Source of the DNA: Ochromonas danica
Taxonomy: Eukaryota > Sar > Chrysophyceae > Chromulinales > Chromulinaceae
Assembly: GCA_015146655.1 (NCBI GenBank)
Contig: VKHL01000044.1
Coordinates: forward strand, 124,001 to 188,000
Direction: 5' to 3'
Length of the DNA: 64,000 nucleotides
Notes under the pieces: model-generated
What the model was told of the DNA's origin: nothing
Seen by the model: only the letters and a program-made list of their open reading frames with translations
Databases searched by the model: none
Made by a program: the position numbers and the translations under genes
Shown here: positions 1-10,278 of the stretch, in pieces
Numbering within the stretch: the first letter of the stretch is position 1
Layout of the letters: each line of letters opens with the position of its first letter

Positions 1-1
1 A

Positions 2-1087
2 ATGTTGTCATTGGGATGCTCCCAACATCTACCTCAGCCATCACCAGATGCAAATCTAGAAGAAGCAAGCAAAAGGAATGAATCATCGTCATCAGCTCAT
101 CTGATAGGTGAGAGAGGAATGAAGAAGTCGTTGTCATCATTTCAATCGAGTCGACGGTGGAGTAGGAAAGTTGCTGTGGCTCCCATAGCAGCAGATGGAC
201 GAAGAGAAGGCTTGAAAGGAAGATCCGTTCGACCGACTGAAGGTGTTGGTCGCGATGAACAACTTCCTGGTCCTGTCACAGATAACAGCTTTTGTATTGG
301 GTGGGCCAAGAGCATATGCTCCATTTTGAGGTTGTTTCTCGAGAGGATGACTTCAGGGTGGTATGAGAAGAAGGAGCAACAATCCTTGTGGATGTGGTTG
401 CTACTGAATATGCCGACAGAACGACAACGTTTGTTTGTTCGTTTCTTTGCACCTTTGATCTTAGCAGGTGTCATTCTAGCTTGGTCTGAGATGGGCAGCG
501 CTGGGAGTGCAGTTGTCTCAGCTTGTAAAGTAGTATTCGTCTTTATCATTGTGATGCACTCGATGGGTGCAGTGTGGAAGTCCATTCGCAGTCATGATAG
601 TGCTTTGCTCGCCTATGCTACATCACTGAGAGAACAGTCAGCATCTTCCGGGGCTATTGGCTTGAGCTATGATACCATGTCACCTGCTGTGGATCAGATA
701 CATCCATTAAGAAAGGAGAGAGAAGGTGTACTAAACATGAAAGATACTAAACCAATTATGGAAGGGAAGGTGAGTATTAGTAAACAGCAGCACAAGGAGG
801 AAGGCGGTGTATTGTTAGATGATTGCCTGGACCGTAGCTCTCCTCTACTCCATGAAGAGGTCCATGCTCATGACAATTGTGGAGATGGAAAAGAAGATGA
901 AAGGTTGATTTCTCTGATGTCCAATGATTACTCTTCTTATAATATTTCCAGGGTAATGGGAGAAGATGATGATTATTACAGTATAAGCAGTAGCATGGAT
1001 GAGATATCAATTGAAAGTAGCTCCAGTGGTAGCAGTTGTGATAGTTCAGTAGAGCTGAATATGACAGATAGAGTTGATCGATTTTGA
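2..1087 (+). CDS. 3' part of an unknown two-TM protein
   Basis: An open frame runs from the window edge to a TGA at 1085-1087 and encodes 361 visible residues. The frame is open from the first bases, so the true start is probably upstream and the gene is cut by the window. The N-terminal part is Ser- and Arg-rich. Two hydrophobic stretches, about residues 144-161 and 169-190, look like a membrane hairpin. The C-terminal 150 residues are acidic and Ser-rich and look disordered. I do not recognise a family. It converges on the sulfotransferase gene downstream. Confidence 0.6.
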   Translation: MLSLGCSQHLPQPSPDANLEEASKRNESSSSAHLIGERGMKKSLSSFQSSRRWSRKVAVAPIAADGRREGLKGRSVRPTEGVGRDEQLPGPVTDNSFCIGWAKSICSILRLFLERMTSGWYEKKEQQSLWMWLLLNMPTERQRLFVRFFAPLILAGVILAWSEMGSAGSAVVSACKVVFVFIIVMHSMGAVWKSIRSHDSALLAYATSLREQSASSGAIGLSYDTMSPAVDQIHPLRKEREGVLNMKDTKPIMEGKVSISKQQHKEEGGVLLDDCLDRSSPLLHEEVHAHDNCGDGKEDERLISLMSNDYSSYNISRVMGEDDDYYSISSSMDEISIESSSSGSSCDSSVELNMTDRVDRF

Positions 1088-2156
1088 TTTGCTTCATCAA
1101 TTGAGTGGTGATAAGGTTGTATGGACAGTTGATTTGGTCCATGGGCTGACCAGATGATGACGGGGAACCTTTCGGGTTTTCGTATTTTCATCATTGTTGA
1201 GAGTTGATACCCCAGATTTTCGACTTTCCCCTCTTGCGAGGGAAATAATAACAATCTGAGCAGAGGCGAAAGTCGAAAACGAAAATCCGAAATAGGAACT
1301 CTCCGTCCTCGGGGTCCCTAATATGATGTGGTGTTGCTTTTTACATGTTAGAGAAATTAGAAATGTATGAGTCGATTCTATTGCAAACCATGCTACAAGC
1401 ACGTAGTCAACTTGCTATAAAATGTGGTGATGCTATTCTTTTAGCCTAGTACTACTTTGACATGATAGTTGTCAGTTTTTGCTGTCTTGAGAATCATATT
1501 AGTAGTATTCTCAATTGAATTCAAGAGTGAGGGAGATGTAAGGAGAGTTGGTACTTACCAAGTACTACTGCACGTACCTTACTCTATAGTTGTGTGTTAG
1601 ATGCTGTACTTAACAGCAACCATTAGCTAGACGACGTTGTTATAGTTATGCTCTTAACTTGTAACATGATTGAGGTTAGAAATACTCTAGTTGGTTATGG
1701 TCCTTTCATCGACATCTTGTGTGTTAGCCTGGTAGTGGTGGACTAGGGATTCTGTAGATCATAAATAGAAGAAGTTGTTGTACTGTGTTGTTATGACCTT
1801 GCTCGATGCCGAGTCCCTTGAATGCAGTAGTCAATAGATGAATGATCGTATTTACAGCACATACACCGTACTATTTCATCTCATTCAATTAAGTTCCTCT
1901 TCTTCACGACTACAGCACTATGCACCATGCATAGCATTAATCAGAGCATGAAATATCAAGCCAATCGAAACACAAAGTCTTCTCTATTCTGAGCCTCACC
2001 TACGATAGAACACTAATCTACCATAAAAATAACAATAACTACAGTATCAACAGATCTTAACATCTAATACAGGGGAGAGAGAAAGGGTTGGAAGGGCCTA
2101 TTCTGGTCTTTCTATCTCATTCTAATCGATTGTTGCAGCGATATCTTAAGAGAATC
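1088..2156. other. intergenic region between convergent 3' ends
   Basis: About 1.07 kb without a supportable gene. The only structure I see is an imperfect inverted repeat at 1156-1310, listed separately. The rest is AT-rich and unremarkable. Confidence 0.5.
1156..1310. repeat. imperfect inverted repeat with nested hairpin
   Basis: The arm at 1156-1190 pairs with 1270-1310 at roughly 80 percent over about 35 bases; both contain the TTTCGG(G/A)TTTTCGT core in opposite orientations. Inside, CCCTC-TTGC-GAGGG at about 1228-1242 forms a tight hairpin, flanked by CAGATT and AATCTG, which also pair. It lies just downstream of the first gene. It could be a 3' RNA structure or a small foldback element; no target-site duplication is obvious. 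Confidence 0.5.
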
Positions 2157-4039
2157 TTAAGGGGTAGAGACAATAGGAAAGCCACTAACTAGCTCTCTGT
2201 TGGGAAGAACAGTTCCTTGAGATGTTTTCATGTAACACATGTTTGCATGCGGAACCACTGTAAAGAACTTACATCCAGATGTTGCAGCACAGGTTCTGCG
2301 AAGAAGAACAAAAGCCACCAGAGTTTACATACATTTACTCACAATACAGTTATTGGACTATTTGGATCTTACCTGCAGCAGAACGCTGGGTCATTGGGTG
2401 GGATAGCAACAGCTTCAAGATCGCCTCCTTTATAGTCAACCCCCACCTTCCCTGAGCACTGTTCATTAGGTAAATAAGCTAATAGCGAAGCTTCAAAAGC
2501 CTTATCTTCTGCTGATTTACAATCTTCTTCAGTTACTTCACATAGTGCCAAGGAAGAGTCTGTTGACAATGTTCGCATGGGATGATAACCAAAGATCCTC
2601 AACCCTTCACTACCCACAGAAAATAGCTCTTCACTCAACTTTGGATTATTTTCAACATGTTTCTTCCATTTACCATAACGCGAAGACAAGGGAGATTTCC
2701 CTCCAGCAAGGGTAGAGCGATCATGTGAGCCCAGGAAGGTCGAGTCTCTCATCGCCATGCAGCACAAATCTCTTCTGTTGATCGTAGAACCCACGAAGTT
2801 AGCCATTTTTTCAATCACTGCTAATCGCACATTATCGTCTGGATCAACAAAATCTTCACTATGAACCACTAAATAACCGAAGTTCTTATCATCACCTAAA
2901 TGTTTGCTATATCGCTGTGCCCAATGATATACTTGACTATTCCAATCAGACCATAGACGAATAGCTTGAATAGGTCGATCTACTCCAACTCCACGTAATC
3001 CACTATTATCATTATACATGGAATGGTAGAACTTCTCTACGGGACCTTGATTAGCAGAGAAGGCAATATCTCGACCATCTCTCAAGACATGAATAAATCG
3101 TAAAGAAGGTAAAGCATCAGCCCAAAATGGTAATAAGGTCATAGCAACAGGAGCTTTAAATCCATAGCGTACATTCCATGCATGACGGTGTTGAGCATCA
3201 GGAATATTCAATACACCACCTACTGCTAACTTGGATGATTGAGGCTTATAAGAGTCTTTTCGTACCTGTTCCAATAGTCTACAAACAGACTGCCTGGTCT
3301 GACTCAGGAGGATAGAAGGAGATTTTGAGACGTCATAGTCAAGGGACTTGAAATGGTTTATGACAGGATTGACTAAAGGAGGCCAGCCTTTCACTAAGTC
3401 AGCATGGATATCATAAGTCTCAGGGTCTTCACTCACCATAGAAACACCTAACTCTGTTAACACTTGAACTACACGACGTGTACCTGATCCATCTGTACCT
3501 CCTATAATAAGAACACTTGATGAAGGTGAAAGAGTGGGTGAAATAGAAGGAGCACGTGTCGTTTGTTGACTATTTTGAACATCAAGTTCTTGTATTTTGA
3601 ATGCCTTCACAGGACGGTTTGTGTGAATTTGATTATGAGATGATGGTTTGATGGTAGGGGTTAAGAGAGAAGGGACTAAAGGGGCACTAGAAGGAAGAGA
3701 CTGTGAAAAACTGAAATGAGGCTGTGAAGATACGATGATGCCGTCAGTGAATTCTCTCTTAGGAGCTTCATCATTGTCTCTTGCTTGATCATTTCTCAAC
3801 ATCATTGAAGGAGTAGTCTCAAGTAATAGATAATAAGAGCCTAGAAAGGTACCACATAGAAAACAAATCATACCAAGAAGGAAATATATACAATAGGGAA
3901 AGCAATGACGAGAAACAGAAGATGTTCCAGAGGACGATGATCTTGATAATGACGATGATCTAAGGGGTGATGTCAATCTTGACCTCATTTTAAGGGGTTT
4001 TATTTTCAAAATAGGACCGTTCAAACTTCCGGCTCTCAT
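2157..4039 (-). CDS. Golgi-type sulfotransferase with C-terminal PAN/apple domain
   Basis: Two exons, 4039-2373 and 2295-2157, with a 77-bp GTAAGA...CGCAG intron, give 601 residues. A TM anchor lies near residues 47-73, so this is a type II membrane protein with a lumenal domain. The 5'-phosphosulfate loop is IGGTDGSGTRR (about 179-189) and the 3'-phosphate motif is RFIHVLRDGRD (about 314-324). Both fit PAPS-dependent sulfotransferases that sulfate glycans or proteins. The last 65 residues, completed only by splicing, carry the PAN/apple pattern: CC-x2-C-x5-CKFF...CYMK. PAN domains bind protein or carbohydrate. The first upstream ATG in frame is at 4039; an unspliced reading would stop right after the CC pair and lose the domain. 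The acceptor substrate is unknown. Confidence 0.75.
2296..2372 (-). other. intron completing the PAN domain
   Basis: The minus-strand donor is CTGCAG|GTAAGA at 2373/2372 and the acceptor TTCTTCGCAG ends at 2296. Joining restores one frame of 1827 nt from the upstream TTG (1806 nt from ATG 4039) and adds 45 residues rich in conserved Cys positions. Without splicing, an in-frame TAA follows immediately. Confidence 0.75.
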
Positions 4040-4159
4040 CGCTGTTTTGCTTCTTGACAAGAGACTTTTGTTGGGTCAACCTGATGTTTTAACCTATTTC
4101 CCATATTTTACCATATTAAGACAATGTCGAAGTGTTTTAAAATGGGTTATATCATTAGC

Positions 4160-7100
4160 TTAAGATTGTTGCTGAGCCTTCTTCTGTTGGGCGTGCTTAT
4201 ACAGGTCGTCCAAGCGCTGTTGATCTTCAGCGCTTAAACCAGCTCTTAAGGAAGCAAACAAAGTAGGTTCCTTGTGCATGAAGACTTCCATGGATTGGAA
4301 AAAATATCCAGTCATATCCATGTGTTCAATTGGAGATGTGAATGAGTAAGCTTCTTCATCATCTTCATCATCAACGGCTTCGCCAGCAATGTACAATTCT
4401 CTCTTGACCCGCTCTTCCTTATCAAGGTTCTCTAACATTTCTCGGTAGTCCTCATCCTCAGCATTGAGACAATCTTCATCTTCGTCATAACCTCCGTCAG
4501 GAACATAAAGCATCTTAGCACGATTAACAGCTGCTTTTTTGGCATTAGCATCATCAAAGTGACCATCATCATCATCATCATCATCAAGGTCGATGTCGTC
4601 ATCGTCATCTTCATCTTCGTAGTCATCGTCATCTTCATCGCGTTGTTTCTTTGCCTTTTCTGCGCTTTCTTCGATCATCACCAATTCACGGATCATTTGC
4701 TGGAACATAGCCTGCATATTTGTTGCAAGAATAGGTGGGAGTTGATCTGAAGGCAATGCAAACAAAGCTGTGAAAGCCAAAACAACTAATCTCTGAGAGA
4801 AATCACGTTCCATGTCTTTCAACTGGCCATATAACCAAGAAAAGAAATAATCGGACAAAGTTTGCTGATTCTTGGCTAATTCTGAAAGGTCGGCGCTAGG
4901 ATAGAAAGAGGTTAAGAGAGCAACAGGGGGCTGGGCCAGGATAGTCAGTGTTGCAGCAGCGTCGTAGTAGATCGCTGAGAGAATGACTTCCAAGAGTCGA
5001 AGCTTGACAGACAGATTCTTGCCAGTCAATGAACGTGCATACACCATAGCAATGATCTGAGGCAACAAAGAGTGCACTTGGCCTGGGCATTGATCTTTGC
5101 ATGAAGTGAATATGCATGTTAATAATGTAGCTGCCGCACTTGCATCATGACCATTGTGGCCTCTATCAACAAAATATAGAAGCAATGAGAATTAGAGATG
5201 AATCATACGATGAAATCAATACTTACTCATCATTGTCAAATGCTTTACCAACAGCCTCCAATAAGATCAATACAACAGGCTTGTCGTTATAAGATAGTTT
5301 CAAGAAAGTATCCATGCCTTTGGTCATGTAGTTCAGGATAGGAGACATCATCTCACAGATGTAGTCGATAGCCCAAGAATTCAGAGTATGGACAATAGGT
5401 CCACACAACGCCCACATTGTCGGGGTAATAGTGGTAGCGAAGTAGGTAAACCCACTTATCATGTGAATGATGGTATCAATGTATTCGAAGGCATCACCCG
5501 AGCTCTGCAAGACTGATATGAAAAGAGGGTGGAGAATGGGCTCGATTTCATTGATTACATTATCATGATCTTGAACAGCTTCGATCAGCGCATCAATCGT
5601 GTCGAGACAGTGAATAGCATTGAATGCAGCCTCTTCATCATCTCCTATCATAATAAAAACAATTTCAGGTTTAATGCAAAGCAGCAAACATTACCATTAT
5701 GTCAGCCACTTACCACTCTCGGCAGCGTATTCATTGAAAGAGCGCACTAAGTGAGCAGCCATCGTGGGAGCAATGTCTGCCACTGCATCGCCAAACTCTG
5801 TGACAATCGTTTGTAATCCCGCCAACACAGATTCATTCTCCACTTCTTCCATGATGCGGAAATACTCCACGATGATATCTTTCAGCACAGGACGAAGCAA
5901 TTCTTTTGCTTCCTCAACGCCAATTAATGACCGCAATGAGCAAGCAGAAGCAGCTTGAACAGGCAAAGCAGGATCACGTAATCCAGCTAAGATATATTGC
6001 AGAACAGAAGATAGCAGCTGTCCAGTTGTCATCAGAAGCTTTTTATCCTTGCCCTTAGCTACTTTCTTCCCCTTGCCCTTCTTGGTAGCACTTTTCTTAC
6101 CATCTGCTTCTTCAATCGTCTGATCATGCCAATTGAGATCACTGAAGTATTCAATAGTCCAACAAGCTCTGGCTCTCAAATAGCCAACAGGACTTTTGAA
6201 CTCAGGCAGGACATGGGTCATGAGGAAAGGGAAGAGATGAGGAGCATAAGTTTTGTTGTCGCTCATAATCTGTCTCAAGGCAATCAAGCAACAGATTAGC
6301 AAGGGCATAAAAAGCGAACAAAGCAGACAAATACATGGAAATAGAACTCACCTTGGATAAGGCAGCCATTGCAACCATGCAACCATCTTTCTTTCGATAA
6401 TCTTTCAATTCGGGTGGTGCATTGTCATACTCAGCCAAAACTGACTGCAAAAAAGGTAGGAAGATAGGAAGTGTATCTTTCTGACGATATCTGGCAAGCA
6501 TCTGTAAGAGATTGATTGCTGCAACCGAAGGGCTGAGCCAGTCGCCCAAAGGATCATGAAGTTTCCTCACAAACTCCACAGGATCTTCATCAAAAAGACG
6601 AACATCTTCCACGGTCACGCATAAAGTGGGGAAGATAACATGGAATAGTAAGAACTCCAAATGAGGCTTGAGGACTTTATAAGTGGGGCTCATCTCAGCG
6701 CAGTTAGCCAGATAACTAATGCATGCACGATGAACATGTTCGGTGAGGTAATAACCCTTAACTAACCACTCCAGATTGTGAAATGCTGGCATCATCAATG
6801 CGACTGCAATATGAGAACGGAAATATTCAGAGAAGGCTTTGGTTGGTTCGGGTGCATATCGTGGATTGCCATATCGTTGAATAAAGTGAGTCATAATTCG
6901 AGCTGCCCACTTCTTTAACTTCCACCATGGCCATTGCTTTCTTTCTTCTGGAGCTGTTGGCTGGCCCAATGGTTCAATTCCTTCGCTTGCCTCAGGCAAT
7001 CTCTTGGCCATAATCTCACCAATGATAGTAAACCATAAACTCACATCCACTCCTTGAACCAAAGGTAAAGTATAATTTGTAGCACTCCAAAAGATTTTCA

Positions 7101-7762
7101 AACATAATCTCATAACTTGAGCTGCTTCAATAGAATTGTTGGATAAGATCTGCTTCATAAGCTCTTGAAGGAAAGGAAACAATGCTTGTAAGATGTCATT
7201 CAATGGTTGACGTGCTTCATCATCTTTATACTCATATCGCTTGACTAACTTACGTAAGGCTAACAATGCATTATAGATACGTAGTACATCACTAGACTGA
7301 ATACTTGTGATGATGGTAGGGATGAGTTCTGGCCACCTGATTATAAACACAAGAAATGATGAGAATATAGCATTGAAATATAGCATTGATATCAACCACT
7401 TACTTCTGGGGAAACTCAAACTCTGAGGCAATTCGTACAGATTCAGCTAAGATACCACGAATGGAATTATCATGTTCTGCCAAGAGAATGACCATGACCT
7501 GATGCTTGAAATACGCCTTTTCTTCTTCACTAGAAGGTAATGCCTTCTCCTCAGTAGACCAATAATCTCTTAGTCTGTTCTTGATAATCAAAGCTGTTGC
7601 CTTACGAATATCTACATGGATGGTAACCGTTCCAATGGTATTGATCAAAATGGTTAATGAGCCAGGTGTCGCAAGAAATTGTTGCAATGCTTTCTCTGCA
7701 GCTTGACGAAGAGAAGGATTAGGATTGTATGTATCAATAAGGATGGCTGTCAAGGCTTCCAT
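4160..7762 (-). CDS. importin-7/8 family nuclear transport receptor
   Basis: Five exons: 7762-7404, 7336-6352, 6269-5714, 5644-5227 and 5162-4160. The introns are 64-82 bp with GTAAGT or GTGAGT donors. They join to 1106 residues, close to the usual 1040 for importin-7/8 (yeast Nmd5/Sxm1). The N-terminus has the importin-beta N-domain pattern (PNPSLRQAAEKALQQF, then IRKATALIIKNRLRDYW). HEAT-like helices follow, with the family-like segment LCLKIFWSATNYTLP. Near the C-terminus is a long Asp/Glu run of the kind found in this family. Members bind RanGTP and carry ribosomal proteins, histones and other cargo into the nucleus. The start is the ATG beginning MEALTAILID. It is transcribed divergently from the ankyrin gene. 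Confidence 0.9.
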
Positions 7763-8007
7763 TCTTATCCTCTTTGACTGACTGCCTTGAGAGTATTTAA
7801 ACAAAACTTGGAGATGACAAAGTTGTTCCAAAACCAGTCGATTCTCCACCCAATTGTCCAGGTCACCCTTCGTCCGTTATTCGAAATTTCGTATTTTGCC
7901 AGTTTTGTTTGCCATCCTGAAACGAAAATCAACTTGATAACTTATAAACTTAATCCTAACTTAACTTAATAAGACATTGTCTGTGAGAAGGATATAGGAG
8001 ACCAAGG
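7763..8007. promoter_or_regulatory. bidirectional intergenic promoter region
   Basis: 245 bp separate the importin and ankyrin start codons, so both promoters must lie here. I see no clear TATA box. A palindromic CGAAATTTCG sits near 7880. Confidence 0.4.
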
Positions 8008-9349
8008 ATGGCGAGCATATTCGATGAATTATTTCCTACTCCAATCAATCGATCATCTCTGAGATCCTCTTCTTCAACATCTACATCCACATCTTCACCT
8101 GCCAGGGAGGTCTTTCTAGCCATCTCTAGGAATGACTTGACCAAGGCTAGACACCTCCTCTCCTCCTCCTCTTCCTCCTCCTTAGACCTCTCCCTCCTTG
8201 TCAATGACTTCTCTGCCTTGCATATGGCAGCGAAGAGAGGGTATGGGGAGAGCATCACTCTTCTCTTATCCTATAACCCATCTCTCGCCACTGTGGCCAC
8301 AGCCAATGGCCGCCTGCCTGCTATGGTGGCTGCCTATGAGGGACAAGTGGAAGCACTTCGTCTCCTTCTCCCTCATACTCCCCATACAACATGTGACCAA
8401 GCAGGGAATACCCTCTTACACTATGCTACTTGGGGTGGCTCTCTGGACTGTGTGAAGTTACTGGTAGAGGAGGGACTAGAGGTACACAAAGAGAATCATG
8501 AAGGACTGAAACCTTTTCAGTTTGCTGTTGCAGGGGATTATTCACAGATTGTTGAATATCTTCTCTCTCTAACACTTCATTCACAAGAACAAGAAGTGAA
8601 GAAGGGAGAAGAACAACAACAACAAGGAGAAGAAGAAGAAGACAGTGTCTCTGGCATGACAGTGTTACATCGAGCAGCTGCTCATGGTGCTCTCTCAGCC
8701 CTCACTCTCCTTCTTCCTCACTATGATCGACTTCAAAGAGCTGCCAATGGCTCTATTCCTTTGCATTATGCTGCACAACATGGTCATCTTGAAGTCCTTC
8801 AAGCTCTACTGCAGACTGAAGGAGGAGAAAATGGAGTGAATGTACAGAACACCTTTGGTCTCACACCTCTTCACTATGCATGTATAGGGTGAGTAGTCTG
8901 TCTTCATCACTGTTAGCTCTCTTAGACTCTCTCATCACCTTCTTTCATCTGTACTGTACCAGTGGTTTCCTTGATGTTGTACAGATGCTTTTGGATCATA
9001 AAGCTGATCCTACACTACAGAATGATGATGGTGATAATGCTCTGCTTCTCTCTGCTGCAGCTGGTAGACATGAGATCTGTAAGCTGTTAGTGAAGAAGTG
9101 TGAGATGGATCCCTTTGCAAAGGATAAACAAGGTCGATCTGCTGTTAGTAAGGCAGTTCAAGGAGGTTTCAAAGAACTTGCTAATCAATTGGCTTTTGAA
9201 GCCACGATCAAGATGAGATATCAGGTTGATCTCTCTATGTATATATGACATTCATATATGCATATCACCTCAATTGATTGATTCTGTCTTGTTACTACTG
9301 TTTGTGTTAGGAGCTGCTTGAATATAGTGCTAGTAAGGAGAGACTATGA
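8008..9349 (+). CDS. ankyrin-repeat protein
   Basis: Exons 8008-8888 and 8963-9224 are joined by a 74-bp intron. A third short exon at 9311-9349 is likely (CAG|GTTGAT donor, GTGTTAG acceptor), giving 393 residues ending in LLEYSASKERL. If the last intron is not spliced, the frame stops at 9246-9248 instead. From residue 70 on there are about eight or nine ankyrin repeats with typical LHxAAxxG and VVxxLL cores (LHYAAQHGHLEVLQALL, LHYACIGGFLDVVQMLL). An acidic Gln/Glu loop interrupts the middle. No other domain is present. It is probably a cytosolic scaffold; the partner is unknown. Ankyrin repeats are too general to assign a function. Confidence 0.8.
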
Positions 9350-9493
9350 GAGTCAAAGAAAGCACACATGTTTGATATCATGTCTATAGCACTGTGTGTG
9401 TGTAAGTGAGTGTGACTGTGTGCTCTAACAGGGTAGCTAGAAGAAAGTGAGGGGGGGAGAGAGAGGGGGATGATGAGGGACTTGTTAGATAGA

Positions 9494-9739
9494 CTAGTCA
9501 GTCGACCGTGTCTTTAAAGTTAACGCATGAATATGCTGTCTTTCATTTTCAATGGCTTTATGTACTAGACGATGTTGTTGAAGGAGAGGCTTGCCAGCAA
9601 ATTCGGAGCTCACCACTTCCACGTTGAATTTAGCTCCACAGCCATCACTGAGATCAGTGGCCTTCACGAAAGAGACATTGGGAATATTCGCTCTGATCTT
9701 CTCCTCAAGGAGCTCTTCTTTAATCAGGACCTCACTCAT
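9494..9739 (-). CDS. BolA-like protein (BOLA2/Fra2 type)
   Basis: A complete intronless frame of 81 residues with ATG at 9739. It shows the BolA fold signature: DLSDGCGAKFNVEVVS, then FAGKPLLQQHRLVHKAI, then HIHALTLKT. The length and the lack of a targeting peptide fit the cytosolic BOLA2/Fra2 subtype. That subtype binds a [2Fe-2S] cluster with monothiol glutaredoxins and takes part in iron sensing and Fe-S delivery. The conserved Cys in DGCGAKF and His in RLVH are the expected ligand-region residues. It converges on the ankyrin gene 3' end. Confidence 0.9.
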   Translation of the reverse strand: MSEVLIKEELLEEKIRANIPNVSFVKATDLSDGCGAKFNVEVVSSEFAGKPLLQQHRLVHKAIENERQHIHALTLKTRSTD

Positions 9740-10278
9740 CTCGAAGAGAAGGAACTTCAGTGGAAATGGAAATCAGCTGAGAATGATGCGGGTTTTACCA
9801 ATTTTGACCACTTTTGACCACTTTTGACCTGTGATTTGATCTTTCTTTCCCTGCGTGTATCAACATCTTACAAGCCTGTAAGGCCGAATAAAGAGTATCA
9901 TGTCAGTGTAATGAACTCATTAATGAGTCATCTACATCCTCTCCTCAGGCAGTACATCCACATGGACTGTGTGATTATTACGGAGTTAAATGTTATGGCA
10001 GTACAGGGTAGTTAACCAACAGCGCTCAGGATATGGATCATCTTCTTTTACACCAAGCTAAGCTAAGCTACATCTCAAATGTTTAACGTCGTAAGTTCTA
10101 ATAGATCCATACGTACAGTATAACAGAAACACTCAACTACCCACTGAATATATTACAAATGAAATCTGCTAAGGAAGAAGTCAAGACATGACACACTTCA
10201 GTTCATAGTATTTACACCATCACATAAACATCTAAAATCCCAATTTCGAGTGCTATTGATAATAATGACGATAAAGCA
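9740..10278. other. intergenic region upstream of the BolA gene
   Basis: 539 bp with no supportable gene. It contains the BolA promoter, with a tandem decamer at 9801-9830 listed separately, and the 3' flank of the giant gene. A short AAGCTAAGCTAAGCTA run lies near 10055. Confidence 0.4.
9801..9830. promoter_or_regulatory. three tandem TTTTGACC decamers
   Basis: ATTTTGACCA, CTTTTGACCA and CTTTTGACCT follow each other without gaps, ending about 60 bp upstream of the BolA ATG. Each holds a TTGACC core, the W-box recognised by WRKY-GCM1 zinc-finger factors. Regulatory use is inferred from position only. Confidence 0.4.

Noticed and set aside
4432-4750. Poly-Met/Thr and poly-Ile frames overlapping the importin C-terminus
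   Set aside because: They are shifted readings of the Asp/Glu-rich tract of importin.
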